Shown: positions 16,571-23,716 of the stretch, in pieces
How positions within the stretch are numbered: the first letter of the stretch is position 1
Layout of the letters: each line of letters begins with the position of its first letter
NCBI GenBank assembly: GCA_052143315.1
Contig: JBKQTE010000020.1
Coordinates: 1-36,281, forward strand
From: DASZIT01 sp052143315
Lineage (GTDB): Bacteria > Actinomycetota > Acidimicrobiia > Acidimicrobiales > RAAP-2
Length of the DNA: 36,281 nt
Direction: 5' to 3'
Notes under the pieces: model-generated
The model's input: only the letters and a program-made list of their open reading frames with translations
Databases searched by the model: none
What the model was told of the DNA's origin: nothing
Translations under genes and position numbers: made by a program

Positions 16571-16655
16571 ACCCACCCCAGGCCAGAACTGCTCTGACCT
16601 GGGGTGACGGGGTGGAGGCGAAGGGACTCGAACCCTCGAACCTCCTGACTGCCAG
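16571..16655. repeat. Left island direct repeat (att-like), copy of 24811-24895
   Basis: These 85 bases match 24811-24895 with three mismatches (at 16590, 16592 and 16607); the last 48 bases match exactly. The repeat contains a hairpin terminator (16574-16606) and the 3' half of tRNA-Ala. Identity stops exactly at the 5' edge of the anticodon loop, the usual crossover zone for tRNA-targeting tyrosine integrases. Confidence 0.88.
16613..16655 (-). pseudogene. tRNA-Ala 3' fragment
   Basis: On the minus strand this fragment carries the anticodon loop CTGGCAG, the 3' anticodon stem, variable region, T-arm with TTCGAGT loop, 3' acceptor strand CGCCTCC and discriminator A of the tRNA-Ala found intact at 24853-24926. 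The 5' acceptor strand, D-arm and 5' anticodon stem are missing. It is the displaced 3' end left by an integration event. Confidence 0.88.
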
Positions 16656-16759
16656 CCACGGGCGGCGGGTCCACGGGGGTCCAACGCAGACCGCCGGAAG
16701 CCGCCTGACCTGGGCATTCCGTTCACGCTGGTTCGGGACGGTTCAGCCGGATCCGGCCC

Positions 16760-16782
16760 CGTTGCTTACATCGTTGCTTACA
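16760..16782. repeat. Tandem 11-base repeat near left island edge
   Basis: CGTTGCTTACA occurs twice with a single T between, giving a 12-base period. It lies about 105 bases inside the left repeat. Short tandem sites of this kind often flank att sites as integrase arm sites; that function is inferred. Confidence 0.8.
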
Positions 16783-17175
16783 CGCGAGCCCGTCTATGCC
16801 TCCGCACGATTCCGGTGGCGTTGGAGAGGTCGGCCGCCCAGGGCCAGGCCTTGTCGAGGCGCAGGATGAGTCCCCTGCCCCGGCAGACGGGCAGGCCGGC
16901 CATGTGGAGTACCCGGTCGCGCATGGTCTTCGGCTCGACCTTGGCCAGCGCCCCCTCGAAGCAGATCGTCTGGCTCCAGGCCAGGAGTGCACCAGCGATG
17001 AGGCTGATGGTCACCCAGGCTTCGTTGCGGACGAAGGAATCGAAGGGCAGGTTGGCGAGACCGCAGTCCTTCCAGTTCCGGACCCGGTCCTCCACCCAGG
17101 CGTGTCCCCTGTGGCGGAGCTCGAGGGCACAGACGTCGGCCCCTACCGTGTTGGTGATGAAGCAGGTGTGTCGTG
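16778..17175 (-). pseudogene. IS1380-family transposase, C-terminal remnant
   Basis: The minus-strand frame reads RHTCFITNT, then LELRHRGHAWVEDRVRNWKD, LANLPFDSFVRNEAW, LLAWSQTICFEGALAK and RDRVLHMAGL. This is the characteristic C-terminal third of IS1380-family transposases (order: RHRxHxxVEDRIR, NLP, NxAW, RxRVLHxA). The N-terminal two thirds, including the first catalytic aspartates, are absent because the sequence changes abruptly near 17175. The last residues before the stop at 16778 also diverge from the family, so both ends are damaged. A related but not identical remnant in the opposite orientation lies at 23429-23640. Confidence 0.8.
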
Positions 17176-17251
17176 AGGTTCCCCACGGAAAGTGGACACC
17201 AGACAAGCCGACTCGAGAGCCGGCTGGAAGGATGTCACCGTGGGGAACCTC
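17175..17251. repeat. 14-base inverted repeat at the IS/repeat-gene junction
   Basis: GAGGTTCCCCACGG at 17175-17188 is perfectly inverted at 17238-17251, separated by 49 bases that include AAAGTGGACACC. The position, exactly where the transposase remnant stops and the truncated repeat gene begins, suggests the ends of another small or deleted insertion element. Confidence 0.6.
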
Positions 17252-17888
17252 ATCCGGGCCTACCAGTTCGCACGGCTACTACCTGGTCGGCTCCGACGGT
17301 GGCATCTTCGCCTTCGGTGGTGCCCCCTTCTACGGTTCGACCGGCTCCATCCAACTGAACCAGCCCATCGTGGGCATGGCAGTGACGCCTGGCCACAAGG
17401 GCTACTGGTTCGTGGCCAGCGACGGTGGCATCTTCGCCTACGGCGACGTCGGGTTCTACGGCTCGACCGGTGGTCAGTCGCTGCCCGGTCCGATCGTGGG
17501 CATGGCTGCAACGCCGGATGGCAAGGGCTACTGGCTGGTGGGGTCGGACGGTTCGGTCTACGCCTTCGGTGATGCCGGGAACTTCGGTTCCATGCGGGGT
17601 GTGTCCCTCAACAAGCCCATCGTGGGTATGGCTGCCACCACCAACGGTCAGGGCCAATACCTGGTTGCCACTGACGGAGGCACCTTCGCCTTCGGCGGCG
17701 CTGCCTTCCACGGTTCCACGGGGTCCCTGAGCCTGAACAAGCCCATCGTGGGCATCACGGCTACCGACGCCGGCGGATACCAAATGGTCGCCAGTGATGG
17801 CGGCCTGTTCAGCTTCGGTGATGCCCCCTTCGATGGGTGGATGGGTGGTTCCCCCCTTAACCGGCCGATCGTCGGGATGGCAATGTAG
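17232..17888 (+). pseudogene. Truncated GYWLV-repeat surface protein gene
   Basis: From about 17268 the frame encodes five repeats of the form GYWLVASDGGIFAFGDAPFYGSTG with NKPIVGMAAT spacers, ending at TAG 17888. There is no signal peptide, and the frame upstream runs antisense through the IS1380 remnant, so the 5' part was lost by insertion or recombination. An ATG at 17232 directly follows GGAAGG, too close for a good ribosome site. The repeats are of the same family as those in the Ig-repeat protein and the serine hydrolase lipoprotein of this window. If expressed it would be a 218-residue cytoplasmic fragment. Confidence 0.7.
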
Positions 17889-18052
17889 GGGTTTCGGCGG
17901 TAGCGAATAGCCCAGATACGCCTCATCAATTCCTTGCGTTCGAAGGGCGTGGCGTGGATCGAGTCGGAACTAGGTGGCATAGGCCCCCACGCATCAGAAC
18001 GTCTTAGGGAGTCCCATCGCCGACAAATGCAGATCAGGCTGCCTCAGGAATA

Positions 18053-18385
18053 CTAGGGTCTAAGTATTCGGGAGTGAGACACAGAAACCTCTAGGAAATC
18101 CGTCAGATCGCCAACGGTAAGAACCAGGATCTCCTCGATATTCAGTCCCGTGATCCAACCAAACAAGTCAGCGACTTCTCCGAATATCTCAATAATCCGC
18201 TCAGCAAGCAACACGAATTGAATACTGGAGATCTCAAGATCTGCCTGAAATGAAGTTTCGGCATCAATGGGTCCGCTAATAGATTGATCAGAACCGACCA
18301 CTGCTTCGATAGACGCGACAACGGCCCCCCTAAGGGAGCTTCCATTGAAGAGAGGTCCACTAGAGGACCACGCCATCTGTCCCAT
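18053..18385 (-). CDS. Acyl carrier protein (phosphopantetheine-binding)
   Basis: A 110-residue acidic protein. The core reads IDAETSFQADLEISSIQFVLLAERI, in which a serine of LEISSIQ sits where ACPs carry the 4'-phosphopantetheine serine (DxLxxxS-I). Upstream is a first helix RGAVVASIEAVVG, and downstream GLNIEEILVLTVGDLTDFLE matches the closing helices of stand-alone actinobacterial ACPs. It would carry an acyl group for a partner enzyme in the cytoplasm. The ATG at 18385 has GGAG at good spacing. It is transcribed away from the ABC transporter cassette, and no ketosynthase, adenylation or thioesterase gene is nearby. The two GNAT proteins of the island are the only visible candidate partners. 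Confidence 0.72.
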   Translation of the reverse strand: MGQMAWSSSGPLFNGSSLRGAVVASIEAVVGSDQSISGPIDAETSFQADLEISSIQFVLLAERIIEIFGEVADLFGWITGLNIEEILVLTVGDLTDFLEVSVSHSRILRP

Positions 18386-18835
18386 ATTCTACTCCAGTAG
18401 CTCTCTGGCGAACTAGAACCTTAACGAAGCCGAGGGCCTCGATGTGAACAGGTTCGAGCCACGCCCAATACCCGCTGCTCCTGGACACGCCCAGAAGGCC
18501 GTTATAGAGACAAGCATAGAGACAAGCAGAGTCGGGCGCCGTTTTCAAGTGCAAGATGTTGATGAGGTGGGCCCCACAGGTGCACCAGGCGAATGGGGAC
18601 GAAAAACCCTTGACCGCCGAGCTGGCAGCTGCTAAAACACTCGCAGGCGGCTGGGCGGCCAGTGGCGAAGATCGTTCCAACAGATTGTATGGACCGATAT
18701 GGGATGCTGGTTCAGCGTCGCTAAGTGGTGCTGAATTCGGATGAGGCTGGAATCTTAGTTCACTGGCCTTACGGCTGTTTGCCAATTGAGGCGATGCGCT
18801 ATCCACGCATCTAAACGTGGGAGAGGCGGGAACCT
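18386..18835. other. Divergent intergenic region of the island cargo
   Basis: This 450-base stretch separates the minus-strand ACP gene from the plus-strand transporter cassette and should hold both promoters. It contains the perfect 12-base tandem repeat at 18504-18527. Open frames here (for example 18360-18806 on the minus strand) have no ribosome site or protein-like composition. No confident promoter hexamers were found. Confidence 0.5.
18504..18527. repeat. Perfect 12-base tandem repeat
   Basis: ATAGAGACAAGC occurs twice head to tail. The period equals that of the tandem site at 16760-16782, and both contain an AAGC core. A protein-binding site (operator or integrase arm) is possible. 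Confidence 0.8.
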
Positions 18836-19249
18836 ATGACGCGTAGGTGGAAGCAGTTGGGCGGCGTGGCTCTGATCACCGGGGGCGTATTGGCGCCAAC
18901 CGGTTTGGCTTGGGCAAGCTCCTCGTTCACCTGGTCGATTACTGGCCTCTCGGCTGGCATCAACTCGAGGGAGTGGAGTTTCTCGTCGTCAAGTACCGAG
19001 GACACGTCGATCACGGTCAACGGCTGTAGCAATTCGTCAGACAACCCGAACGATGGATTGGATCTGTCTCTCCAGCAGCAATACGATGTGTTCTGGTGGA
19101 CACAGGTTGGCGATGGCCAGTGGTCTTGTCCATCAAGTAAAGCCGTGGCGCACGATTATGGACAGCAGCCTGGAAACACGTATGTGTTCCACGCGCAGCC
19201 AATCTATCCCATTGATAGCCAGAATGCGGACGGTTCCACCACCTACTAG
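18836..19249 (+). CDS. Small secreted protein of unknown function
   Basis: A 137-residue protein with a clear signal peptide (about residues 1-27, MTRRWKQLGG then a hydrophobic core ending GLAWA). The mature part of about 110 residues is rich in Ser, Thr, Asn, Trp and Gln and has two cysteines that could pair. It is acidic and carries no known motif. GAGAGG and GGCGGG lie just upstream of the ATG. It is the first gene of the transporter cassette, and the ATPase start lies inside its 3' end, so the two are probably co-translated. A secreted peptide, toxin-like factor or envelope protein handled by the transporter is possible but not shown. Confidence 0.65.
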   Translation: MTRRWKQLGGVALITGGVLAPTGLAWASSSFTWSITGLSAGINSREWSFSSSSTEDTSITVNGCSNSSDNPNDGLDLSLQQQYDVFWWTQVGDGQWSCPSSKAVAHDYGQQPGNTYVFHAQPIYPIDSQNADGSTTY

Positions 19250-20054
19250 GTGGGCGGCTGCTGACTCGACTGGCAATTCGATCTCTCAATCCACAAGTGG
19301 TGTGCTAGCGGTTAGTGGAGTCACCTTTCACTTCCGAGGACGACGTGATGTGCTCCACAACGTTGACCTCGACGTCGGCCAAGGTGTCACAGCTCTTCTG
19401 GGACCCAATGGGGCAGGTAAGACGACCTTGATGAGGATCGTCGCAACTGCACTTCGGGCTGCTTCGGGCACGGTCGCCATCGATGGGGTAGTCCCGAGAG
19501 ATCATCACTCAACCAAGCAATACAGAGGCCGACTTGGTTGGCTGCCCCAACAAGTACCAGTCATTCCTCATTTTACGGTCCGAGAACTCCTATCGTATTC
19601 GTCATGGCTTCATGGCTCCAGTGCGCGGGATAGCGATCGAGCGGCGAAGAGAGTGATTGAACTTCTAGATCTTGGGTCACTCTCAGATGTTGCAATCAGA
19701 AAGCTCTCGGGTGGGATGGTTCGACGTGTGGGAATCGCACAGGCAATTGTCCACCACCCTGAGGTTCTTCTCCTTGACGAGCCCACAGTCGGGCTCGATC
19801 CAGAGCAGCGAGCGAGCATGAGGCAAGTGATCCGGGACCTGGGTACGACGACATCAGTATTACTAAGTACCCACCTGACGGAAGACGTTAACGCAACATG
19901 CGACCGTGTGGCCGTGATGACCAAGGGGTCAGTTCTGTTCCGAGGTGACGTCGGTGCACTCGCCCAGATTGGATCTGATAGTTCGAGCACCGAGACACCA
20001 TTGGACGCCGGCTATTTGCAGCTTGTCAATGATGCCGTGCCATCGAAGGGATGA
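19224..20054 (+). CDS. ABC transporter ATP-binding protein
   Basis: A 276-residue ATPase of the bacteriocin/drug-exporter type. Walker A GPNGAGKTT is near residues 60-68, the Q-loop is LGWLPQQVPV, the signature is KLSGGMVRRVGIAQAI, Walker B is VLLLDEPTVGLDP, and the switch histidine is in LLSTHLTEDV. The core resembles CcmA/DrrA-like ATPases that pair with a separate membrane protein. ATG 19224 lies inside the preceding gene; GTG 19302 is a shorter alternative directly at the domain start. The stop overlaps the next gene by four bases (ATGA), so ATPase and permease are coupled. Confidence 0.88.
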   Translation: MRTVPPPTRWAAADSTGNSISQSTSGVLAVSGVTFHFRGRRDVLHNVDLDVGQGVTALLGPNGAGKTTLMRIVATALRAASGTVAIDGVVPRDHHSTKQYRGRLGWLPQQVPVIPHFTVRELLSYSSWLHGSSARDSDRAAKRVIELLDLGSLSDVAIRKLSGGMVRRVGIAQAIVHHPEVLLLDEPTVGLDPEQRASMRQVIRDLGTTTSVLLSTHLTEDVNATCDRVAVMTKGSVLFRGDVGALAQIGSDSSSTETPLDAGYLQLVNDAVPSKG

Positions 20055-21337
20055 TTCGCCTTCTAGCACTGCATCTCCGGAGAAGTGTCGCCCTCTGGAT
20101 TGCTCCGGTTCTGGTACCGCTTTGCTGGGTTATCGGGAGAGGCGGGACGCCGGGTTGGGAGTACTACGGCCTATCGACGGCTGTGCATGTGCTCACCGTC
20201 TTAGTGGTCCTCTGTCCAATAGCCGCCGGTGCCTCTGCCTGGGACTCGGCGAGGCAGCGACGTAGTGGATTTACTGAATACTCAGCTACGGCAAGTCGGA
20301 GTCCACTTTGGGCCGCCCTATACCAATGCCTTGCAGTGCTACTCCTGATTCTTATCGATTACATTGTGACCCTGGCTGCGTCCGTCTCCAAGTTCGACGC
20401 ATCATTAGGCATTCCAGCGCCGAGCATCTTGATATTCGGAACGTTGGTATTGGCAGTTCACGTGGCACTTGGAAACGTTATTGGACGGTTCGCTCCTCGA
20501 TTCACAGCTCCATTCATCGCGATCGCAGTGAGCTGGGGGTGGCTAATAGTCCTTGTGATATCACCAACTCCGTGGCTCCGCAACTTGTCCTTGGTCTCCG
20601 AATCAAATATTGCGTTAGGACAAGTCTTTGCTCGGAATCTTCTTCTCGGACAGGTTGCGGTCGCACTCAGTCTGATCGGATTGTTTGCCTTCCTTATCGA
20701 AGGGCAACGCCTCGACACTAAGAGTCTGAAGGGACTATTTGTTCCTGCAATCCTCTTGATGGCTTTCGCTCTTGGTGCAGTACTAGTCTCCCCGTACTCA
20801 AGCTCAAGCGAAACGGTGCTGAGGGCAGCTCCGTCGCACCCCACCTGCAACATTGGGCATATCACGGTGTGCGTGTGGCCTGAGGATGCTGTCCAACTTC
20901 CGACAATCGTGGCACCAATTGATCAGATCGTCAGTCCACTTCTAGGTGTCCCTGGAATCTCTCGCAACTACGTGGAATACGGAATCAACCCACCCACACC
21001 AGGTTCACAGGTCGTCATTGGAGCCCCTTCACCTGGGGAACCTACGACCGCCTATGTGGCGCAACTCGTTGGACTGCTGCTTCCGCCATTCCCAAAGTGC
21101 GGCGAAGTTGGCAGCGGCAACTACTCATGGCCAGGCTTGAGCGTAAGGGCACTCGTTGGAGCCTGGATGCTGTACCACGCTGGGTACGTGTCCGATGCAT
21201 TCATGGAGCTTTCGCCCTCTGATGCGAAGGTTCTGTCATCTGTTGTTCAGCAGAGCCAATCTCGACAACTCACTTGGTTCACAAGAAATATGGCTGCGCA
21301 GAAGCAATGCACAATATTGCCGGTTCTAAGCGCGTAG
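20051..21337 (+). CDS. ABC transporter membrane protein
   Basis: A 428-residue membrane protein overlapping the ATPase gene by four bases, hence its likely permease. About seven transmembrane helices fill residues 10-260, including ALWIAPVLVPLCWVIG, VLTVLVVLCPIAAG and LFVPAILLMAFALGAVLV. A C-terminal soluble region of about 165 residues follows the last helix. It starts with a short Cys-x6-Cys element (CNIGHITVC), has a third cysteine in PFPKCGEV and a fourth near the C-terminus, and probably lies outside the cell. No named family was recognised. The large extracytoplasmic tail is unusual for a simple exporter permease and may bind the secreted protein encoded upstream. Confidence 0.75.
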   Translation: MIRLLALHLRRSVALWIAPVLVPLCWVIGRGGTPGWEYYGLSTAVHVLTVLVVLCPIAAGASAWDSARQRRSGFTEYSATASRSPLWAALYQCLAVLLLILIDYIVTLAASVSKFDASLGIPAPSILIFGTLVLAVHVALGNVIGRFAPRFTAPFIAIAVSWGWLIVLVISPTPWLRNLSLVSESNIALGQVFARNLLLGQVAVALSLIGLFAFLIEGQRLDTKSLKGLFVPAILLMAFALGAVLVSPYSSSSETVLRAAPSHPTCNIGHITVCVWPEDAVQLPTIVAPIDQIVSPLLGVPGISRNYVEYGINPPTPGSQVVIGAPSPGEPTTAYVAQLVGLLLPPFPKCGEVGSGNYSWPGLSVRALVGAWMLYHAGYVSDAFMELSPSDAKVLSSVVQQSQSRQLTWFTRNMAAQKQCTILPVLSA

Positions 21338-21341
21338 CGTC

Positions 21342-21950
21342 GTGGCGGGGTACTTCAGAGCGAGGCACACAATCCAGACCACCGGAATCCTTCTGGTATG
21401 GGGTGCTTTGGTGGCAATCAGCTCAACCCAACATCTATCGGTGCCACAGATAATCACCCACGGGCGCTACTCCGAACCGCTGCCGCTTCTCGCTGTCATT
21501 GTCCCCGTGGTGGTGATCTGTATTTCGACACGCAATACTTTGGGAGAGACCGAGAGTGTAGGGGTGCGGGATACCCCGTTTATGAGGGGAATACATCTAC
21601 TGCTCTTGGCGGGGATCGCAATCGCCGCCTTGGCCATGCTCAGCCTGACGATGGAGGCGCGCCTATTTCAGCCGGCGGTTCGAAACTTTCTTGGCCTTCT
21701 CGGTCTGGGTCTCTTTGGGTCAATCTTTCTCGGGGCCCGCGGTGGCTGGGTTGTGCCTGTAGTTGCTGCAATAGGGGGTTCAATGGTAGCGGTTCGGAGC
21801 AACGGGGCAATCGAGAGTTGGGCTTGGCAAGTGAGCATCGCTACCACCTCCGGGTCGTGGTCGGTGGCGGGCGCTCTCGCCGGCTTGGGACTAGGGGCCT
21901 TTATCGTATTTGGGCCGAACGATCCGATTGCGGAGATTGTCGATCGTTGA
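21342..21950 (+). CDS. Second membrane protein of the transporter cassette
   Basis: A 202-residue protein with about six transmembrane helices (for example LLVWGALVAISS, LLAVIVPVVVICIS, LLLLAGIAIAALAMLSL and VAGALAGLGLGAFIVF). It starts at GTG 21342, four bases after the permease stop. No family was recognised. Its place directly after a large permease suggests a second transmembrane subunit or an immunity/accessory membrane protein. Loops are short and contain no catalytic-looking residues. Confidence 0.65.
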   Translation: MAGYFRARHTIQTTGILLVWGALVAISSTQHLSVPQIITHGRYSEPLPLLAVIVPVVVICISTRNTLGETESVGVRDTPFMRGIHLLLLAGIAIAALAMLSLTMEARLFQPAVRNFLGLLGLGLFGSIFLGARGGWVVPVVAAIGGSMVAVRSNGAIESWAWQVSIATTSGSWSVAGALAGLGLGAFIVFGPNDPIAEIVDR

Positions 21951-21993
21951 TAAGTCACTCAAGAAGCCGTTCCTCATTGCTTGGTCATGGATC

Positions 21994-22542
21994 GTGACCG
22001 AGATCATTGAACACGGCATTACGATGAGGGATCTAGCAGAGGATGACTATCTCTGGCTATTTAAGGTCGAAACTCACCCGAAAAACATCTTTCGATACCG
22101 GCTGTGCGGAAGCATTCCTCCGTTCGAACGCTACAGGCAGATGGTAGATGACGTGTTGCTGCAGTTTGTTGTGGTGAGAGAGCTAACCGGTGAAAGAATT
22201 GGTCATGTCTATGCATATCGTCATGAACCGGAGAATGGTACGGCCTATATCTCCTGGATTAAGGATCCGGACATCAATTCCGGAATCATTATGGCGCATG
22301 CGCTCAGGATGATGATCGTACATCTATTTGATCAATACTCAATGCGAAAGTTGTACGGGGAGATGTGCGATTACGGGGACGGAGTCGCCATTGGCTTTCG
22401 AGCCCTAACGCGATTGGCCCGGCTTGAGGCCACACTGAAAGGTCACTCATACTTCGGAGGAGAGTTTCGCGACTGGTATACAGTTGCGCTCTATAGGGAG
22501 GATTGGGCACCATTCCTGGGAGGGTACGACTCCAATGGCTAG
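21994..22542 (+). CDS. GNAT-fold acyltransferase (RimJ/RimL-like)
   Basis: About 183 residues from GTG 21994. A longer form from TTG 21910 would overlap the previous gene, and neither start has a good ribosome site. The first strand ITMRDLAEDDYLWLF, the central FVVVRELTGERIGHVYAYRH and AYISWI strands, and the closing EATLKGHSYFGGEFRDWYTVALYREDW follow the pattern of GNAT proteins related to RimJ/RimL. The acyl-CoA pyrophosphate loop is not a clean Q/RxxGxG/A, so cofactor use is uncertain. With an ACP gene in the same island, acyl-ACP could be the donor; that is inference. It follows the membrane genes and is probably in the same transcript. Confidence 0.65.
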   Translation: MTEIIEHGITMRDLAEDDYLWLFKVETHPKNIFRYRLCGSIPPFERYRQMVDDVLLQFVVVRELTGERIGHVYAYRHEPENGTAYISWIKDPDINSGIIMAHALRMMIVHLFDQYSMRKLYGEMCDYGDGVAIGFRALTRLARLEATLKGHSYFGGEFRDWYTVALYREDWAPFLGGYDSNG

Positions 22543-22727
22543 TGGTCTGTCGGTGAAATACCTTGGCGGGTCGCCGTGAATATCTCGAGTTCACGAACGC
22601 CACAACTGATACCAGGGTTATCCAGATCATGTCTAAGACGCACCACTTGGTGGACAATGATCTTCGGTATGAATTGTATTAGTTGTAGTGTGTGGGTTGT
22701 TCGGATGCGTCAGTCGGAGAATCAGGA

Positions 22728-23315
22728 ATGACGGACGGTGCGGTGATGCGAGGTGGCTTGGTAGCTATCAGGCCCGTCGAACCGAACGACTATGGTTGGG
22801 TGGTTCAAGTGGTTGGTTCCTCAACTCCGAATTCGGAGGGCATAAGTGGGAGAGGAGGGCTCAATTCGGGGAATCCCTTGCAGCGCCTCTGGAATTCGTC
22901 ACTGTCTGTCCTTCTGGTTGCGGATGAGGCAAACGGGATTCGGCTAGGTGTAATGGCTCTAAAGATGGCTGATCCGAGCGGAAGAACTGCTGAGCTACAG
23001 ATCTGGGTGGACGCTTCATTTGTCGTGGATAGCGAGATCGTGGAGGGAGTGCGCCTCTTCGTGGATTACGCCTTCACTGGTTGGGATTGGCGAAAGCTCT
23101 ATTACCGGGGAACGTCAGATAGTGCGACAGTGCCAATCGTGATGGCTGCTCTTATCGACGGTGAAGGTAAGTCAGCCGTCGAAGTCGAAGGGTGCCTGAG
23201 AGAACACCTAGTTCGTGAAGGGAGCCTCGTGGATCTGTTGATCTTGGCGATTGACAGAGACCGTTGGGAAGGATGCCCCGACTTGATCTGCCGTGGTGGC
23301 GGGTCCGCGTCATAG
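22728..23315 (+). CDS. Second GNAT-fold protein
   Basis: A 195-residue protein with GGAG and AGGA just before ATG 22728. It opens with VAIRPVEPNDYGWVVQVV, contains SVLLVADEANGIRLGVMALK and AELQIWVDASF, and ends with CLREHLVREGSLVDLLILAI followed by DRDRWEG. This is the same strand order and closing motif as the preceding GNAT protein, so the two are distant paralogues. The classical acyl-CoA loop is degenerate. A gap of 185 bases with no recognisable gene separates them, so it may have its own promoter. Its downstream side runs into the IS1380 remnant. Confidence 0.6.
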   Translation: MTDGAVMRGGLVAIRPVEPNDYGWVVQVVGSSTPNSEGISGRGGLNSGNPLQRLWNSSLSVLLVADEANGIRLGVMALKMADPSGRTAELQIWVDASFVVDSEIVEGVRLFVDYAFTGWDWRKLYYRGTSDSATVPIVMAALIDGEGKSAVEVEGCLREHLVREGSLVDLLILAIDRDRWEGCPDLICRGGGSAS

Positions 23316-23428
23316 CGGTCGCTGGTGCTCCAGGTGTTGGTTGCGTGACTGTCTGGTTACGTAGGGTTTCGTACCGGCCATGCTCTTTTGGCATGTGATT
23401 GGACACCGGATCACCTCCAGCGAGGAAG

Positions 23429-23640
23429 ATCGCCGGAGCGCTGCTGGCCTGGGGCCAGATGGTCTGCTTCGACGGTGCACTGGCCAAGGCCGAACCGAAG
23501 ACCATGCGCTATCGGGTCCTCCACGTGGCTGCTCTTCTGGCACACAAGAGCAGGGGCTCATCCTCCGGCTGGACGAGACCTGGCAGTGGGTGGACGACCT
23601 CTCCAACGCCTTCGTCAAACTCCGGGCAGCTATCCCCTGA
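23429..23640 (+). pseudogene. IS1380-family transposase, frameshifted C-terminal remnant
   Basis: The plus strand reads IAGALLAWGQMVCFDGALAK, then EPKTMRYRVLHVAALLAHKS, and after a frame change near 23550 continues GLILRLDETWQWVDDLSNAF to a stop at 23640. It matches the remnant at 16778-17175 in family and position within the protein but is not identical, and it points the other way. Only about 70 residues remain. Confidence 0.8.
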
Positions 23641-23716
23641 CGAGCTGGGTCAGTGCGCCCGACTCGAAATGAACCGATGGACCGACAGCCCAAGTAGCCC
23701 GTTCCTCTTGGTCAAC

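Noticed and set aside
18360..18806. 148-codon minus-strand frame in the divergent intergenic region
   Set aside because: No ribosome site, no protein-like pattern, and it spans the tandem repeat and the probable promoters. Treated as non-coding.
19053..19223. Upstream extension of the ABC ATPase frame
   Set aside because: It lies entirely within the secreted-protein gene in another frame and adds sequence unlike any ATPase N-terminus.
18836..21950. Lactococcin 972-type bacteriocin cluster
   Set aside because: The secreted protein lacks the family's size and C-terminal pattern, and the membrane proteins do not resemble the associated immunity protein. Only the general layout is similar.
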